DNA of 39,075 bases. Source: Alphaproteobacteria bacterium. GTDB lineage: Bacteria > Pseudomonadota > Alphaproteobacteria > Puniceispirillales > Puniceispirillaceae. The notes under the pieces are model-generated. The model was not told where the DNA came from and did not search any database. It saw only the letters and a list, made by a program, of their open reading frames with translations. Each line of letters opens with the position of its first letter. Positions within the stretch are counted from its first letter, which is position 1. This document shows, piece by piece, positions 8,403 through 15,863 of this stretch. Position numbers and translations under genes: made by a program. The stretch spans positions 1 to 39,075 of the forward strand of contig RFZL01000021.1 in NCBI GenBank assembly GCA_009920665.1. The letters are read 5' to 3'.

Positions 8403-9827
8403 TCATGCGGTGGCGCGGCGCACTGTCTCGATCGCCGACGCAAGGCGCGACACCCCTTCGGCTATGCGCGCCTCGGGGATCGAGGAATAGGCAAGGCGGA
8501 AATAATTCAGCGGGGACGAACCGGGGGCAAAGAACACGTCGCCCGGTTCGATCAGCACGCCATCGGCGGCGGCCTGTTCGGCCAGCTGCCGTGAATCCAG
8601 CCAGTCAGGCCCCCTGACCCAAAAGCTGGTGCCGCCGAAATGCGACGCGGACTGGGTGAAAAGCCGGTGTGATTCCAGCGCCATCTGCAATGCTCGCCGC
8701 CGGCCGGCAAGGTGGCGTCGCAAGCGCCTGATCTGCGCATCATAATGGCCAAGCGCCATGAAATAGGCCAGCGTTCGCTGGGCATGTCCCGGCGGATGCC
8801 GCAGGATCAGGTGACGCAGCGCGCGCGCCTCCTCGATCAACGGTTCCGGCGCCACCAGATAGCCAAGCCGCAGGCCGGGAAAGACCGATTTCGACAGGCT
8901 GCCAACATAGATCACCCGCCCGTCACGATCCTGCGATTTCAGCGCCGGCGTCGCTGATTCAAGGAAATTCATCTCGAATTCGTAATCATCCTCGACAATC
9001 AGGAAATCATGTCGGCCGGCAAGCTCCAGCAGTTCGCGGCGGCGGTCCGCCGGCATGGTGTGCGTTGTCGGACATTGATGGCTTGGCGTGATGAAGACGA
9101 CATCACTTTCCGCCAGCGTCGGCTCGTCGATCACCAGACCACCGGTATCCACCGGCAATGCGGTGATGCGGTCGGTCCGCTGTTGCAGGATATCCCGCAG
9201 ATCGGGATAGGCCGGGTCCTCGATCACGACACGGCGCTCACCTGACACCAGCAGCTGGGCGACAAGATAGAGCGCGTTCTGCGCGCCGAGCGTCACCAGA
9301 ATCTGTTCCGGTCGTGCGGTGATGCCGCGGCGCGGCAGGCTCCGCGAGCAAATATAGTTCAACAGCATCGGATCGTCGCTCAGCCCGAAATCCCCGACCA
9401 TGCGCCCGAAATTGCGCATGCCGAGTGCCTGCCGCGCGCAGTCGCGCCAGTTCAGCGGCTTGCGAACCGGCCGGATATCGGAACAGGCGCCAACAATCTT
9501 GTCACGCCAGTCGACCCCCTCGCCGCCATCTTCAACCATGGCCATGCCAGGCATCGCGGCAAGGTGGCTGACCGGCGCATCGTTGCTGACAACATAGCCC
9601 GAGCGTTCGCGCGGCTGGATATAGCCGGTATCGATCAGCGCCTGATAGGCCAGCACAACCGTATTGCGTGATACGCCGAGCTGGCCGGCCAGCGCGCGAC
9701 TGGACGGAAGCTTGTCGCCGGGAAGGATCGCCCGCGCCAGGATGGCCTCGACAACCGACTGCTGGATCTGCGATTGCAGGCTGGTCTCGGCGCTGGAATC
9801 GAGATTGATGATCAGATGGTCGAGCAT
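8403..9827 (-). CDS. tauR: MocR-family (GntR/aminotransferase fusion) transcriptional regulator, TauR-like
   Basis: A 474-residue regulator with an N-terminal GntR winged helix (residues about 15-80; PGDKLPSSRALAGQLGVSRN is the recognition region) fused to a type-I aminotransferase-fold domain. The putative PLP-binding Lys313 lies in VGSLSKSVFPGLRLGY, and VEDDYEFEMN precedes it. MocR proteins sense amines or PLP adducts; TauR activates taurine:pyruvate aminotransferase genes in Rhodobacter. The gene is divergent from the aminotransferase gene at 10206 and upstream of pta-soeABC on the same strand, which supports control of both. I choose the ATG at 9827, with AAAGGGA 8 bases before it; an in-frame ATG at 9845 would add six residues but has a poor leader. 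The ligand (taurine, beta-alanine or other) is inference; the family assignment is firm. Confidence 0.85.
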   Translation of the reverse strand: MLDHLIINLDSSAETSLQSQIQQSVVEAILARAILPGDKLPSSRALAGQLGVSRNTVVLAYQALIDTGYIQPRERSGYVVSNDAPVSHLAAMPGMAMVEDGGEGVDWRDKIVGACSDIRPVRKPLNWRDCARQALGMRNFGRMVGDFGLSDDPMLLNYICSRSLPRRGITARPEQILVTLGAQNALYLVAQLLVSGERRVVIEDPAYPDLRDILQQRTDRITALPVDTGGLVIDEPTLAESDVVFITPSHQCPTTHTMPADRRRELLELAGRHDFLIVEDDYEFEMNFLESATPALKSQDRDGRVIYVGSLSKSVFPGLRLGYLVAPEPLIEEARALRHLILRHPPGHAQRTLAYFMALGHYDAQIRRLRRHLAGRRRALQMALESHRLFTQSASHFGGTSFWVRGPDWLDSRQLAEQAAADGVLIEPGDVFFAPGSSPLNYFRLAYSSIPEARIAEGVSRLASAIETVRRATA

Positions 9828-9883
9828 CCGGATGGTCCCTTTCATAAGTCTTTCATGGGTCCGCGGGAGATTGCTGACCGGTC

Positions 9884-9911
9884 TCTTGCCCCGGAAGGCA
9901 TCTTGCCCCGG
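9884..9911. repeat. 11-bp perfect direct repeat in the tauR/aminotransferase intergenic region
   Basis: TCTTGCCCCGG occurs at 9884-9894 and again at 9901-9911, 17 bases start to start. A shorter CGGGTT pair follows at 9909-9914 and 9922-9927. It lies just upstream of the regulator gene, in the likely regulatory region. Confidence 0.75.
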
Positions 9912-9927
9912 GTTGCTATCTCGGGTT

Positions 9928-9957
9928 AATCTGGCACCAGACTATCACAAATCTGGC
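9928..9957. promoter_or_regulatory. Candidate MocR/TauR operator: spaced AATCTGGC direct repeats with a CTGG palindrome
   Basis: AATCTGGC is repeated at 9928-9935 and 9950-9957, 22 bases start to start (about two helical turns), as expected for a MocR dimer. The first copy also forms the palindrome TCTGG-CA-CCAGA (9930-9941). The CTGG core recalls the direct-repeat TauR box of Rhodobacter (CTGGACYTAA, from memory). It lies midway between the divergent regulator and aminotransferase genes. Binding is inferred only from position and pattern. Confidence 0.45.
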
Positions 9958-10112
9958 TCTATAGCAGCCTGTGAAGCCTGTCTAGCGTGATAGCAGACGT
10001 GCCACCATCCGTCGCAGTTCGCCCATTGTCTTTTGCCGGTTATGCTTGTCGGCGAGGGCGCAGTGTCCAGGACGACCTTTCGGGGTGACACGGAACCGTC
10101 CCGAAAATACCG

Positions 10113-10170
10113 GACGGGAAACTGCCAGACGGGAAAACGCCAACCGGCAGGGCGCTACGGGAACGTGCCA
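10113..10170. repeat. 15-bp imperfect repeat array in the aminotransferase leader (3 copies)
   Basis: Two directly tandem copies, GACGGGAAACTGCCA (10113-10127) and GACGGGAAAACGCCA (10128-10142), differ at two positions. After 13 bases comes a third copy, TACGGGAACGTGCCA (10156-10170). The array ends about 35 bases before the aminotransferase start codon, so it would lie in the promoter or the 5' leader. Confidence 0.75.
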
Positions 10171-10205
10171 GTACCGAACGCCCCGGCCACATGAAGGAGA
10201 CCGCC

Positions 10206-11519
10206 ATGTCCTATGATGTGAATTCGCTTGAGGCACACTGGATGCCCTTTTCCGCCAACCGGGATTTCAAGGCCAATCCCCGCATGGTCGTCAAGTCCGA
10301 GGGCATGTACATGTGGGATTACAAGGGGGGCCAGATCATCGACGGATCATCGGCGCTGTTCTGCACCCCGGCCGGACATGGCCGCCGCGAGATCGCCGAG
10401 GCCGTCTACAGCCAGATGCTGAACAATGATTATTCGCCGCATTTCCAGCTTGGCCACCCCGGCTCGTTTGAGCTTGCGGAGCGTGTCTGCCGGATGCTTC
10501 CCGACAATTTCAACCACATGTTCTTCACCAATTCGGGTTCCGAATCGATCGACACGGCGATCAAGATCATCCTCGCCTACCAGCGGGCCCGCGGGCAGGC
10601 ACAGCGCAACCGCCTGATCAGCCGCGAGCGCGCCTATCACGGCGTCAATATGGGCGGGGTGTCGCTTGCCGGCATGGTCCGCAACCGCGAGACCTTTGGC
10701 CTGACGCTGCCGAACATCTCGATGATTCGCCATACCTGGACCGAGGAACAACGTTTCTCCAAGGGCCAGCCAAAGACCGGCGCCGAACTTGCCATGGATC
10801 TGGAGCGCATCGCCGAGAACCTTGGTGGCAGCACCCTCGCCGCTGTCTTCATCGAGCCGGTTGCCGGTTCAACCGGCACACTGGTGCCCCCGGAGGGCTA
10901 TCTGGAGAAGGTCCGTGAAATCTGCGACAAGCACGGCATGCTGCTTGTCTTCGACGAGGTGATCACCGGCTTTGGCCGCATGGGAACCGCCTTCGCCACG
11001 CAGAAATTCAACGTCCGTCCGGACATCATCACGATGGCGAAGGCGATCACCAACGGCGCCATCCCGATGGGCGGTGTTGCCGTCACCGACGAGATCTACG
11101 ACACCGTCGTCAACTCGGCACCAGGCAATGCCATCGAATTCTTCCACGGCTATACCTATTCGGCCCACCCGGCAGCCTGTGCCGCCGGAATCGCCACCCA
11201 GAAGATCTATGAGGCTGACGGGCTGTTCGAGCAGGCCGCCAATCTGGAATCCTATTTCCTTGATGCCGTGTTCTCGCTTCGGGACCATCCACTTGTCGCC
11301 GATATCCGCGGCATCGGCATGATGGCCGGGGTCGAGGTGCATCCCGAGGGTGCGCCCGGCGCGCGCGGCGGCGAGATGCAGAAGGCGATGTTCTGGAACG
11401 GCCTGCATGTGAAATGGACCGGTGACAATGCGATCATCGCGCCGGCCTTTGTTGCCGAGCGCAAACATGTCGACGAGATCGTCGACAAGTTCCGCAAGAC
11501 TCTCGACCAGGCGATGTAA
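10206..11519 (+). CDS. Class III omega-amino acid:pyruvate aminotransferase (beta-alanine or taurine type)
   Basis: A 437-residue PLP enzyme of the class III aminotransferases. It moves the terminal amino group of an omega-amino acid to pyruvate. The PLP lysine is Lys279 (ITMAKAITNGAIPMGG), with FIEPVAGSTG and VFDEVITGFGRMG before it. Opening residues EAHWMPFSANRDF, SPHFQLGHP and HGYTYSAHPAACAAG closely recall beta-alanine:pyruvate aminotransferase of Pseudomonas. The context (TauR-like regulator divergent, pta-soeABC beyond it) instead suggests taurine or hypotaurine. Both are C2-C3 omega-amines and the enzyme may accept either. The start is ATG 10206, with AAGGAGA 5 bases upstream; the ATG at 10191 is rejected because this ribosome site lies inside it. 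The broken FAD monooxygenase starts 20 bases downstream, so they were probably co-transcribed. Confidence 0.85.
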   Translation: MSYDVNSLEAHWMPFSANRDFKANPRMVVKSEGMYMWDYKGGQIIDGSSALFCTPAGHGRREIAEAVYSQMLNNDYSPHFQLGHPGSFELAERVCRMLPDNFNHMFFTNSGSESIDTAIKIILAYQRARGQAQRNRLISRERAYHGVNMGGVSLAGMVRNRETFGLTLPNISMIRHTWTEEQRFSKGQPKTGAELAMDLERIAENLGGSTLAAVFIEPVAGSTGTLVPPEGYLEKVREICDKHGMLLVFDEVITGFGRMGTAFATQKFNVRPDIITMAKAITNGAIPMGGVAVTDEIYDTVVNSAPGNAIEFFHGYTYSAHPAACAAGIATQKIYEADGLFEQAANLESYFLDAVFSLRDHPLVADIRGIGMMAGVEVHPEGAPGARGGEMQKAMFWNGLHVKWTGDNAIIAPAFVAERKHVDEIVDKFRKTLDQAM

Positions 11520-11539
11520 CCACCCTTCAGGACGTGATC

Positions 11540-12567
11540 ATGGCCGGACTGGCAGTCAGCGGCGGCGGTATTGCCGGAATGGCGGTGGCGCTCGCCGCCG
11601 CCAGGGCCGGCCATGAGGTCACGGTTTTTTGCGGGCGCACACTGCCGCAGCTTGCCGGAGGGTTGCAACTGGCCCCGAATGGCTGGGCTGCCCTGACGGC
11701 GCTGGGCCTTGCCGAGCGCGCCACGGCGTCATCGTTGCGGCTGCACAATATCATGGTGCGGGCGCTGGATAGCGGTAGCACGCTGATCCAACTGCCACTT
11801 CACGAACCCTATGCGAGCATATCCACCAGCATGGCGGGACGGTCCGGCTAGTTACCGATGACGGGGCGAGCGCTGCATTTGACGGGCTGATCGCCGCCGA
11901 TGGCGCAGCCGGGCCGGGCCGCCGGCATGTCGCGCCGGCCGCGGACCGGGTCGGTTCGACCGGCAAGATCGCGATGCGCGCGCTGGTGCCCCTTGCCAGC
12001 CTGCCGGCAGGTTTCGCGCGGCCCAGCAGCAATCTGTGGCTCGGGCGCGGGGTGCATGTCGTCCATTATCCGATCGGCGAGATGCTGAACCTTGTGGTGA
12101 CATTGCCGGCGAACCGTGTCGGCCCGGGATGGCAGCATCGCCTGCTACCGGCCGGATCGCCGCTGGCCCTCCTTGCCGATGACAGCATCAGCTGGACCCG
12201 CACCATTCTGCCGGCAGCCGGCACGGCCGGGTGCTGGCGGCGCGGCACGGTTGTTCTTGCCGGCGAGGCCGCGCACAGCATGCCACCACATCTGGCACAG
12301 GGCGCGGGCCAGGGGCTTCAGGACGCGGCCAGCCTGCAATACTGGCTTGGCAGAAAGGATGATGTCGGCGCCGCTTTTTCCGGCTATGCGCGGGCACGTG
12401 CCGGCGAGGTTGCGAAGATTGTCCGCAAGGCCGACATGTCGGGGCGGATCATGGGGATGTCGGGACCGGCGGCGCATTTTCGCGATATCGCGCTGAACCT
12501 TGGCGGTCCCCGCCTGATGCAGACCTGGCTTGCCGAGGTATGGGCCGCCGACCCGGCTCTCGCCTAG
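11540..12567 (+). pseudogene. FAD-dependent aromatic-type monooxygenase (UbiH/salicylate hydroxylase-like), broken by internal deletion and frameshift
   Basis: The first part (11540 to about 11849) starts MAGLAVSGGGIAGMAVALA, a Rossmann FAD-binding GxGxxG segment, and runs in frame to HEPYASIS before hitting a TAG at 11849. The second part is in another frame: it is open from 11779, homologous from about 11821 (IHQHGGTVRLVTDDG), and ends at 12567. It holds the FAD motif VVLAGEAAHSMPPH (Glu in place of the usual GDAAH Asp) and LAQGAGQGLQDAASL. The helix normally found between the two parts (R-x-x-L-x-x-x-L region) is missing, so a loss of some tens of bases that is not a multiple of three is likely. 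AGGA lies 7-8 bases before the ATG at 11540. No substrate can be named. An assembly or sequencing error is a real alternative. Confidence 0.75.
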
Positions 12568-12613
12568 CAACCCGCCCTCTCGCCTGGCGGCCTGCCGCTG
12601 AGCCATCCGCCTG

Positions 12614-13714
12614 TCAGACAAGACCATGACGGCGGACGCAGCTCTCGAAATCCTCGCGATTGAGATAGGCGCCGGCCATCTTGCGGCGGCCACGAAATGC
12701 GCCGCGCCCGTGCAGCACACGCCAATTGTCGAACACCAGCATGTCGCCGGGTGCCAGCGTATAGCGCCATTGATAGGCCGGATCGTTGGCCATGTTGTCG
12801 AACGCCCTGATTCCGGCATAGAGTGCGCGCATGTCATCATCGGCAAGACGCACCGTATCGCGGTCGTAATTGTTGAAGGTGACCTGCGCGAGACGCCCGG
12901 TCTCGGCCAGCCGCAGGATCGGCCGCCGCGCCCGCAGCATCACGCCATCCCCCTTATAGAGGCCGGTGACACCGATGCGGGTCAGGTCATCATAGATTTC
13001 CGGCTGCGCCGCCTTCATGTCAGCCGCAATCCGCGCCCCGTCAACCATGATCGACTCACCGCCCTCGGCCTCATAATCGACGCACAACAGAAGCTGCAGC
13101 CCCGGCGCATCATGGCTGTAGGTGCCGTCGGTATGTGGGCGAAGCTCCTTTGGCGTGTAGGCGGAATCGGCCATATCTTCATTGGCCTCGAACTCGAACA
13201 GACCGCCGAAGATCGTCTGCCTGACATAGCCGATGGAATCGGCAACCTGCTGCACCGCGTCAAGATTGCGCGGGGTGCCGGTCAGCACCGCGAAACCATG
13301 CGCCAGCAACCGCTCGAGAAGCTGCGGGACACCACCCTCGCCGCAAAAGTCGCCGAAGGCCAGACGAACAGATTCAGGATCGAGGCTTGCGGCGTTCCAG
13401 GGCCGCGGGTCGGGAAGCCGCATCGGGTCACCGGCCTGCGCGAACTCGGCCAGGAAGCCGGCCTCGTAATGCGCCACCATTTCAAGATCCGGCCATTCAA
13501 GGACGAGGCTGTCGCTGCTGTCATCAACCCAGCCCCGGCGCGGCCTGATCGCCGGGTCGACAAGGGCGGTGAACAATTCACGCTGGTGGCTGCGCGAATC
13601 AAAACTCACCGGATCGCGCGCATTGTCGCGAAGCCAGAAATAGTCAAAGCTTGCCGCCCCGCCATTGATCGACAGGCTGAGCTGATCATCACCGAGAACA
13701 AGATCTTGCAGCAT
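12614..13714 (-). CDS. Fe(II)/2-oxoglutarate dioxygenase of the trimethyllysine / gamma-butyrobetaine hydroxylase family
   Basis: A 366-residue TauD-fold enzyme. Iron ligands are His194 and Asp196 in RPHTDGTYSHDAPG and a distal His335 in NWRVLHGRGAF. The N-terminal domain has FWLRDNARDP and SHQRELF, as in trimethyllysine hydroxylase (WLRDHC... THQRSL) and butyrobetaine hydroxylase. The zinc-binding cysteines found in that domain of characterised relatives are replaced here by non-Cys residues. Expected chemistry is hydroxylation of a trimethylammonium amino acid, as in carnitine synthesis, but no other carnitine gene is adjacent. The start is ATG 13714 with GAGGGG 8 bases upstream; a GTG at 13723 would add three residues. 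The gene is divergent from trhO across about 150 bases. The substrate is uncertain. Confidence 0.8.
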   Translation of the reverse strand: MLQDLVLGDDQLSLSINGGAASFDYFWLRDNARDPVSFDSRSHQRELFTALVDPAIRPRRGWVDDSSDSLVLEWPDLEMVAHYEAGFLAEFAQAGDPMRLPDPRPWNAASLDPESVRLAFGDFCGEGGVPQLLERLLAHGFAVLTGTPRNLDAVQQVADSIGYVRQTIFGGLFEFEANEDMADSAYTPKELRPHTDGTYSHDAPGLQLLLCVDYEAEGGESIMVDGARIAADMKAAQPEIYDDLTRIGVTGLYKGDGVMLRARRPILRLAETGRLAQVTFNNYDRDTVRLADDDMRALYAGIRAFDNMANDPAYQWRYTLAPGDMLVFDNWRVLHGRGAFRGRRKMAGAYLNREDFESCVRRHGLV

Positions 13715-13865
13715 CGCGCGCACCCCTCTTTTGGCCTGACACTAACGCCGGCACGCGCGCCGCACAAGCATCGCCAAACGCCCAACCTTGTCACCGTGCA
13801 CCGCCCGATGTACGGTCCGCCGACCGAAAGCTGTTACGTTATCACGGGGATATCATCAAAGGGTC

Positions 13866-14873
13866 ATGACCAGACTTGCGGATGAGATGACAGACGCGCT
13901 GCGCCGTCTTGGCGCCGCCAACCGGCCGGGATTCGTGATCGCCGCGCTGTATAAATTCGTCGATCTTCCCGATTTTCGGGAGCTTCAGCCAATTCTGCAG
14001 AACCTGTGTGACGCACATGACATCCACGGCACCCTGCTGCTGGCCGGGGAAGGCATCAACGGCACCGTCTGCGGCCCGCGTGACGGCATGGCGGCACTTC
14101 TTGACTGGATCGACGCCGAGCCGCGTCTTGCCGGATTGTCGCTGAAATTCTCCACCGCCCCAGACCAGGCGTTTCTTCGCATGAAGGTGCGGCTGAAACG
14201 CGAGATCGTGACCATGGGACGGCCGGAAATCCGGCCGGCACAGGCCACCGGCACCTATGTCGAGCCGGCCGCGTGGAACGCGCTGATCGACGATCCAGAC
14301 GTGATGGTGATCGACACCCGCAACCGCTATGAGACAGCCATCGGCAGTTTCGCCGGCGCGGTCGATCCCGGGACCGACAGTTTCCGTGAATTTCCGGCCT
14401 GGGCCGAGCAGCTTGCCGCCGCTGACGGCGCGCGCCCGAAAAAGCTGGCCATGTTCTGCACCGGCGGCATCCGCTGCGAGAAGGCAAGCGCGCTGATGCA
14501 GGATTTCGGATTCGACGAGGTCTATCATCTGAAGGGCGGCATCCTGCGCTATCTGGAGGAAGTCCCGCGCGAGGACAGCCGCTGGCAGGGCGAATGCTTT
14601 GTCTTTGACAATCGTGTTGCCGTCGATCACGACCTGAAGCCGGGACAGCATGCCATGTGCCATGCCTGCCGCATGCCGCTGGCGCCGGAAGACCTCGAAC
14701 ATGAGAAATACGCGCCCGGCGTCAGCTGCCATCACTGCCATGACAAGGCGGATAATGACAAGCGCCAGCGCCTGGCGGAACGGCAGCGGCAGATCAGCCT
14801 TGCCCGCGAACGCGGCACCGCGCATCTCGGCGCCGCCGCGCGCCGTCAGCGCGAAGGCCGGCAGTCCGACTAG
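13866..14873 (+). CDS. trhO: tRNA uridine(34) hydroxylase (rhodanese-like, UPF0176)
   Basis: A 335-residue protein with the full TrhO/YceA layout. An N-terminal alpha/beta domain contains LLLAGEGINGTVCG. A rhodanese domain follows with the active-site loop CTGGIRCEKAS (Cys198, Cys204) and VYHLKGGIL. The C-terminal part has CHACRMPL and CHHCHDK, a probable metal-binding ribbon, then a basic tail. The enzyme makes 5-hydroxyuridine at the wobble position of tRNAs. I start at ATG 13866; the frame is open to 13788, but that extension is Arg/Cys-rich and lacks family similarity. The last four bases (CTAG, 14870-14873) are shared with the convergent glutathionyl-hydroquinone reductase gene, the same palindrome serving as stop for both. 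Confidence 0.92.
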   Translation: MTRLADEMTDALRRLGAANRPGFVIAALYKFVDLPDFRELQPILQNLCDAHDIHGTLLLAGEGINGTVCGPRDGMAALLDWIDAEPRLAGLSLKFSTAPDQAFLRMKVRLKREIVTMGRPEIRPAQATGTYVEPAAWNALIDDPDVMVIDTRNRYETAIGSFAGAVDPGTDSFREFPAWAEQLAAADGARPKKLAMFCTGGIRCEKASALMQDFGFDEVYHLKGGILRYLEEVPREDSRWQGECFVFDNRVAVDHDLKPGQHAMCHACRMPLAPEDLEHEKYAPGVSCHHCHDKADNDKRQRLAERQRQISLARERGTAHLGAAARRQREGRQSD

Positions 14874-15850
14874 AGCGCGGCGCGCCCGTGCGGCGCGTCA
14901 TGATCAATCTGTGGCCCGACCGGCACGATCCCGGTCGGGTTGATTGTCAGGTGACTGCCATAATAATGCTGCTTGATATGCCGCATCTCCACAGTGCCGG
15001 CGATCCCGGGAATCTGATAGAGGTCGCGAAGATAGGCTGACAGCGCCGGATAGTCGGCGATCCGCCTGATATTGCATTTGAAATGGCCGACATAGACCGG
15101 GTCGAACCTGATCAATGTCGTGAAGAAGCGCCAATCGGCCTCGGTCAGCCGGTCCCCGGTCAGATATCGCTGGCCCGCCAGGCGCGTCTCCATCCGGTCG
15201 AGCGCATCGAACAGGCGGGTGACTGCCTCCTCATAGGCATCGGGAGTCGTCGCGAAGCCGGCGCGATAGACGCCATCATTGATGTTTGTGTAGATGTCGC
15301 TGTTTACCGTCTCGATCTCGGTGCGCAGCGCTTCCGGCCAGTAATCATCCCGGTTGCCGGTAATGGCATCGAACGCGCTGTTGAACATGCGGATGATCTC
15401 GGAGGATTCATTGGAGACGATGCAATCCCGCTTGCGGTCCCACAGCACCGGCACGGTGACGCGTCCCGAGGCGTGCGGCTGGCAGCGGGTATAGACCTGG
15501 TGCAGGAAATCATAACCGAACAGGTCATCGCCTTCGCTGCCGCCCGAATCACGCGCAAAGCTCCAGCCATCCTCTCGCATCAGCGGATGCACGACCGACA
15601 CCGAAATATGCTCCGTCAGCCCCTTCAGATGCCGAAAGATCAGCGTCCGGTGCGCCCACGGGCAGGCATGCGAGACATACAGGTGATAGCGTCCGCTCTC
15701 GGCCGCGAAACCGCCCTCGCCGGACGGGCCGGCGCTGCCATCGGCGGTGATCCAGTTGCGGTGGCGCGCATCCTCGCGGACGAACCGGCCGCCTGTTTTC
15801 CTTGTATCATGCCAGGCTGTCGACCATTGGCCGTCGATCAGGAGTCCCAT
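14870..15850 (-). CDS. Glutathionyl-hydroquinone reductase (Xi-class glutathione transferase, YqjG/EcmB type)
   Basis: A 326-residue Xi-class GST. The catalytic Cys63 lies in the hallmark HACPWAHRTLIF, and the C-terminal domain has VNSDIYTNINDGVYRAGFA and DPVYVGHFKCNIRR, both typical. It reduces glutathionyl-hydroquinones using glutathione and releases the hydroquinone, recycling quinones spoiled by glutathione. The start is set at ATG 15850 (MGLLIDGQW). The longer open frame to 16009 runs into rpe and is not family-like. The start lies 13 bases after the rpe stop, so rpe and this gene form a small operon. Convergent with trhO, sharing a CTAG stop palindrome. Confidence 0.92.
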   Translation of the reverse strand: MGLLIDGQWSTAWHDTRKTGGRFVREDARHRNWITADGSAGPSGEGGFAAESGRYHLYVSHACPWAHRTLIFRHLKGLTEHISVSVVHPLMREDGWSFARDSGGSEGDDLFGYDFLHQVYTRCQPHASGRVTVPVLWDRKRDCIVSNESSEIIRMFNSAFDAITGNRDDYWPEALRTEIETVNSDIYTNINDGVYRAGFATTPDAYEEAVTRLFDALDRMETRLAGQRYLTGDRLTEADWRFFTTLIRFDPVYVGHFKCNIRRIADYPALSAYLRDLYQIPGIAGTVEMRHIKQHYYGSHLTINPTGIVPVGPQIDHDAPHGRAAL

Positions 15851-15863
15851 CGCGACCGTCCGG

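Larger units (their letters stand above)
9828..10205. promoter_or_regulatory. Divergent regulatory region between the MocR regulator and the aminotransferase
   Basis: This is the only stretch over 300 bases without a gene that I accept. It holds the 11-bp repeat, the CTGG repeats and a 15-bp repeat array listed separately. I could not find a convincing -35/-10 pair for either direction. A frame of 84 codons on the minus strand (9982-10236) crosses it, but its product is Arg/Pro-rich with no family features, so I treat it as noncoding. Confidence 0.6.

Noticed and set aside
10113-10170. Repeat array considered as a CRISPR
   Set aside because: The units are 15 bases and two are directly tandem; there are no regular unique spacers and no cas genes.
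9982-10236. 84-codon minus-strand frame in the regulator/aminotransferase intergenic region
   Set aside because: Arg/Pro-rich product repeating the DNA repeat pattern, no ribosome site, and it overlaps the aminotransferase start.
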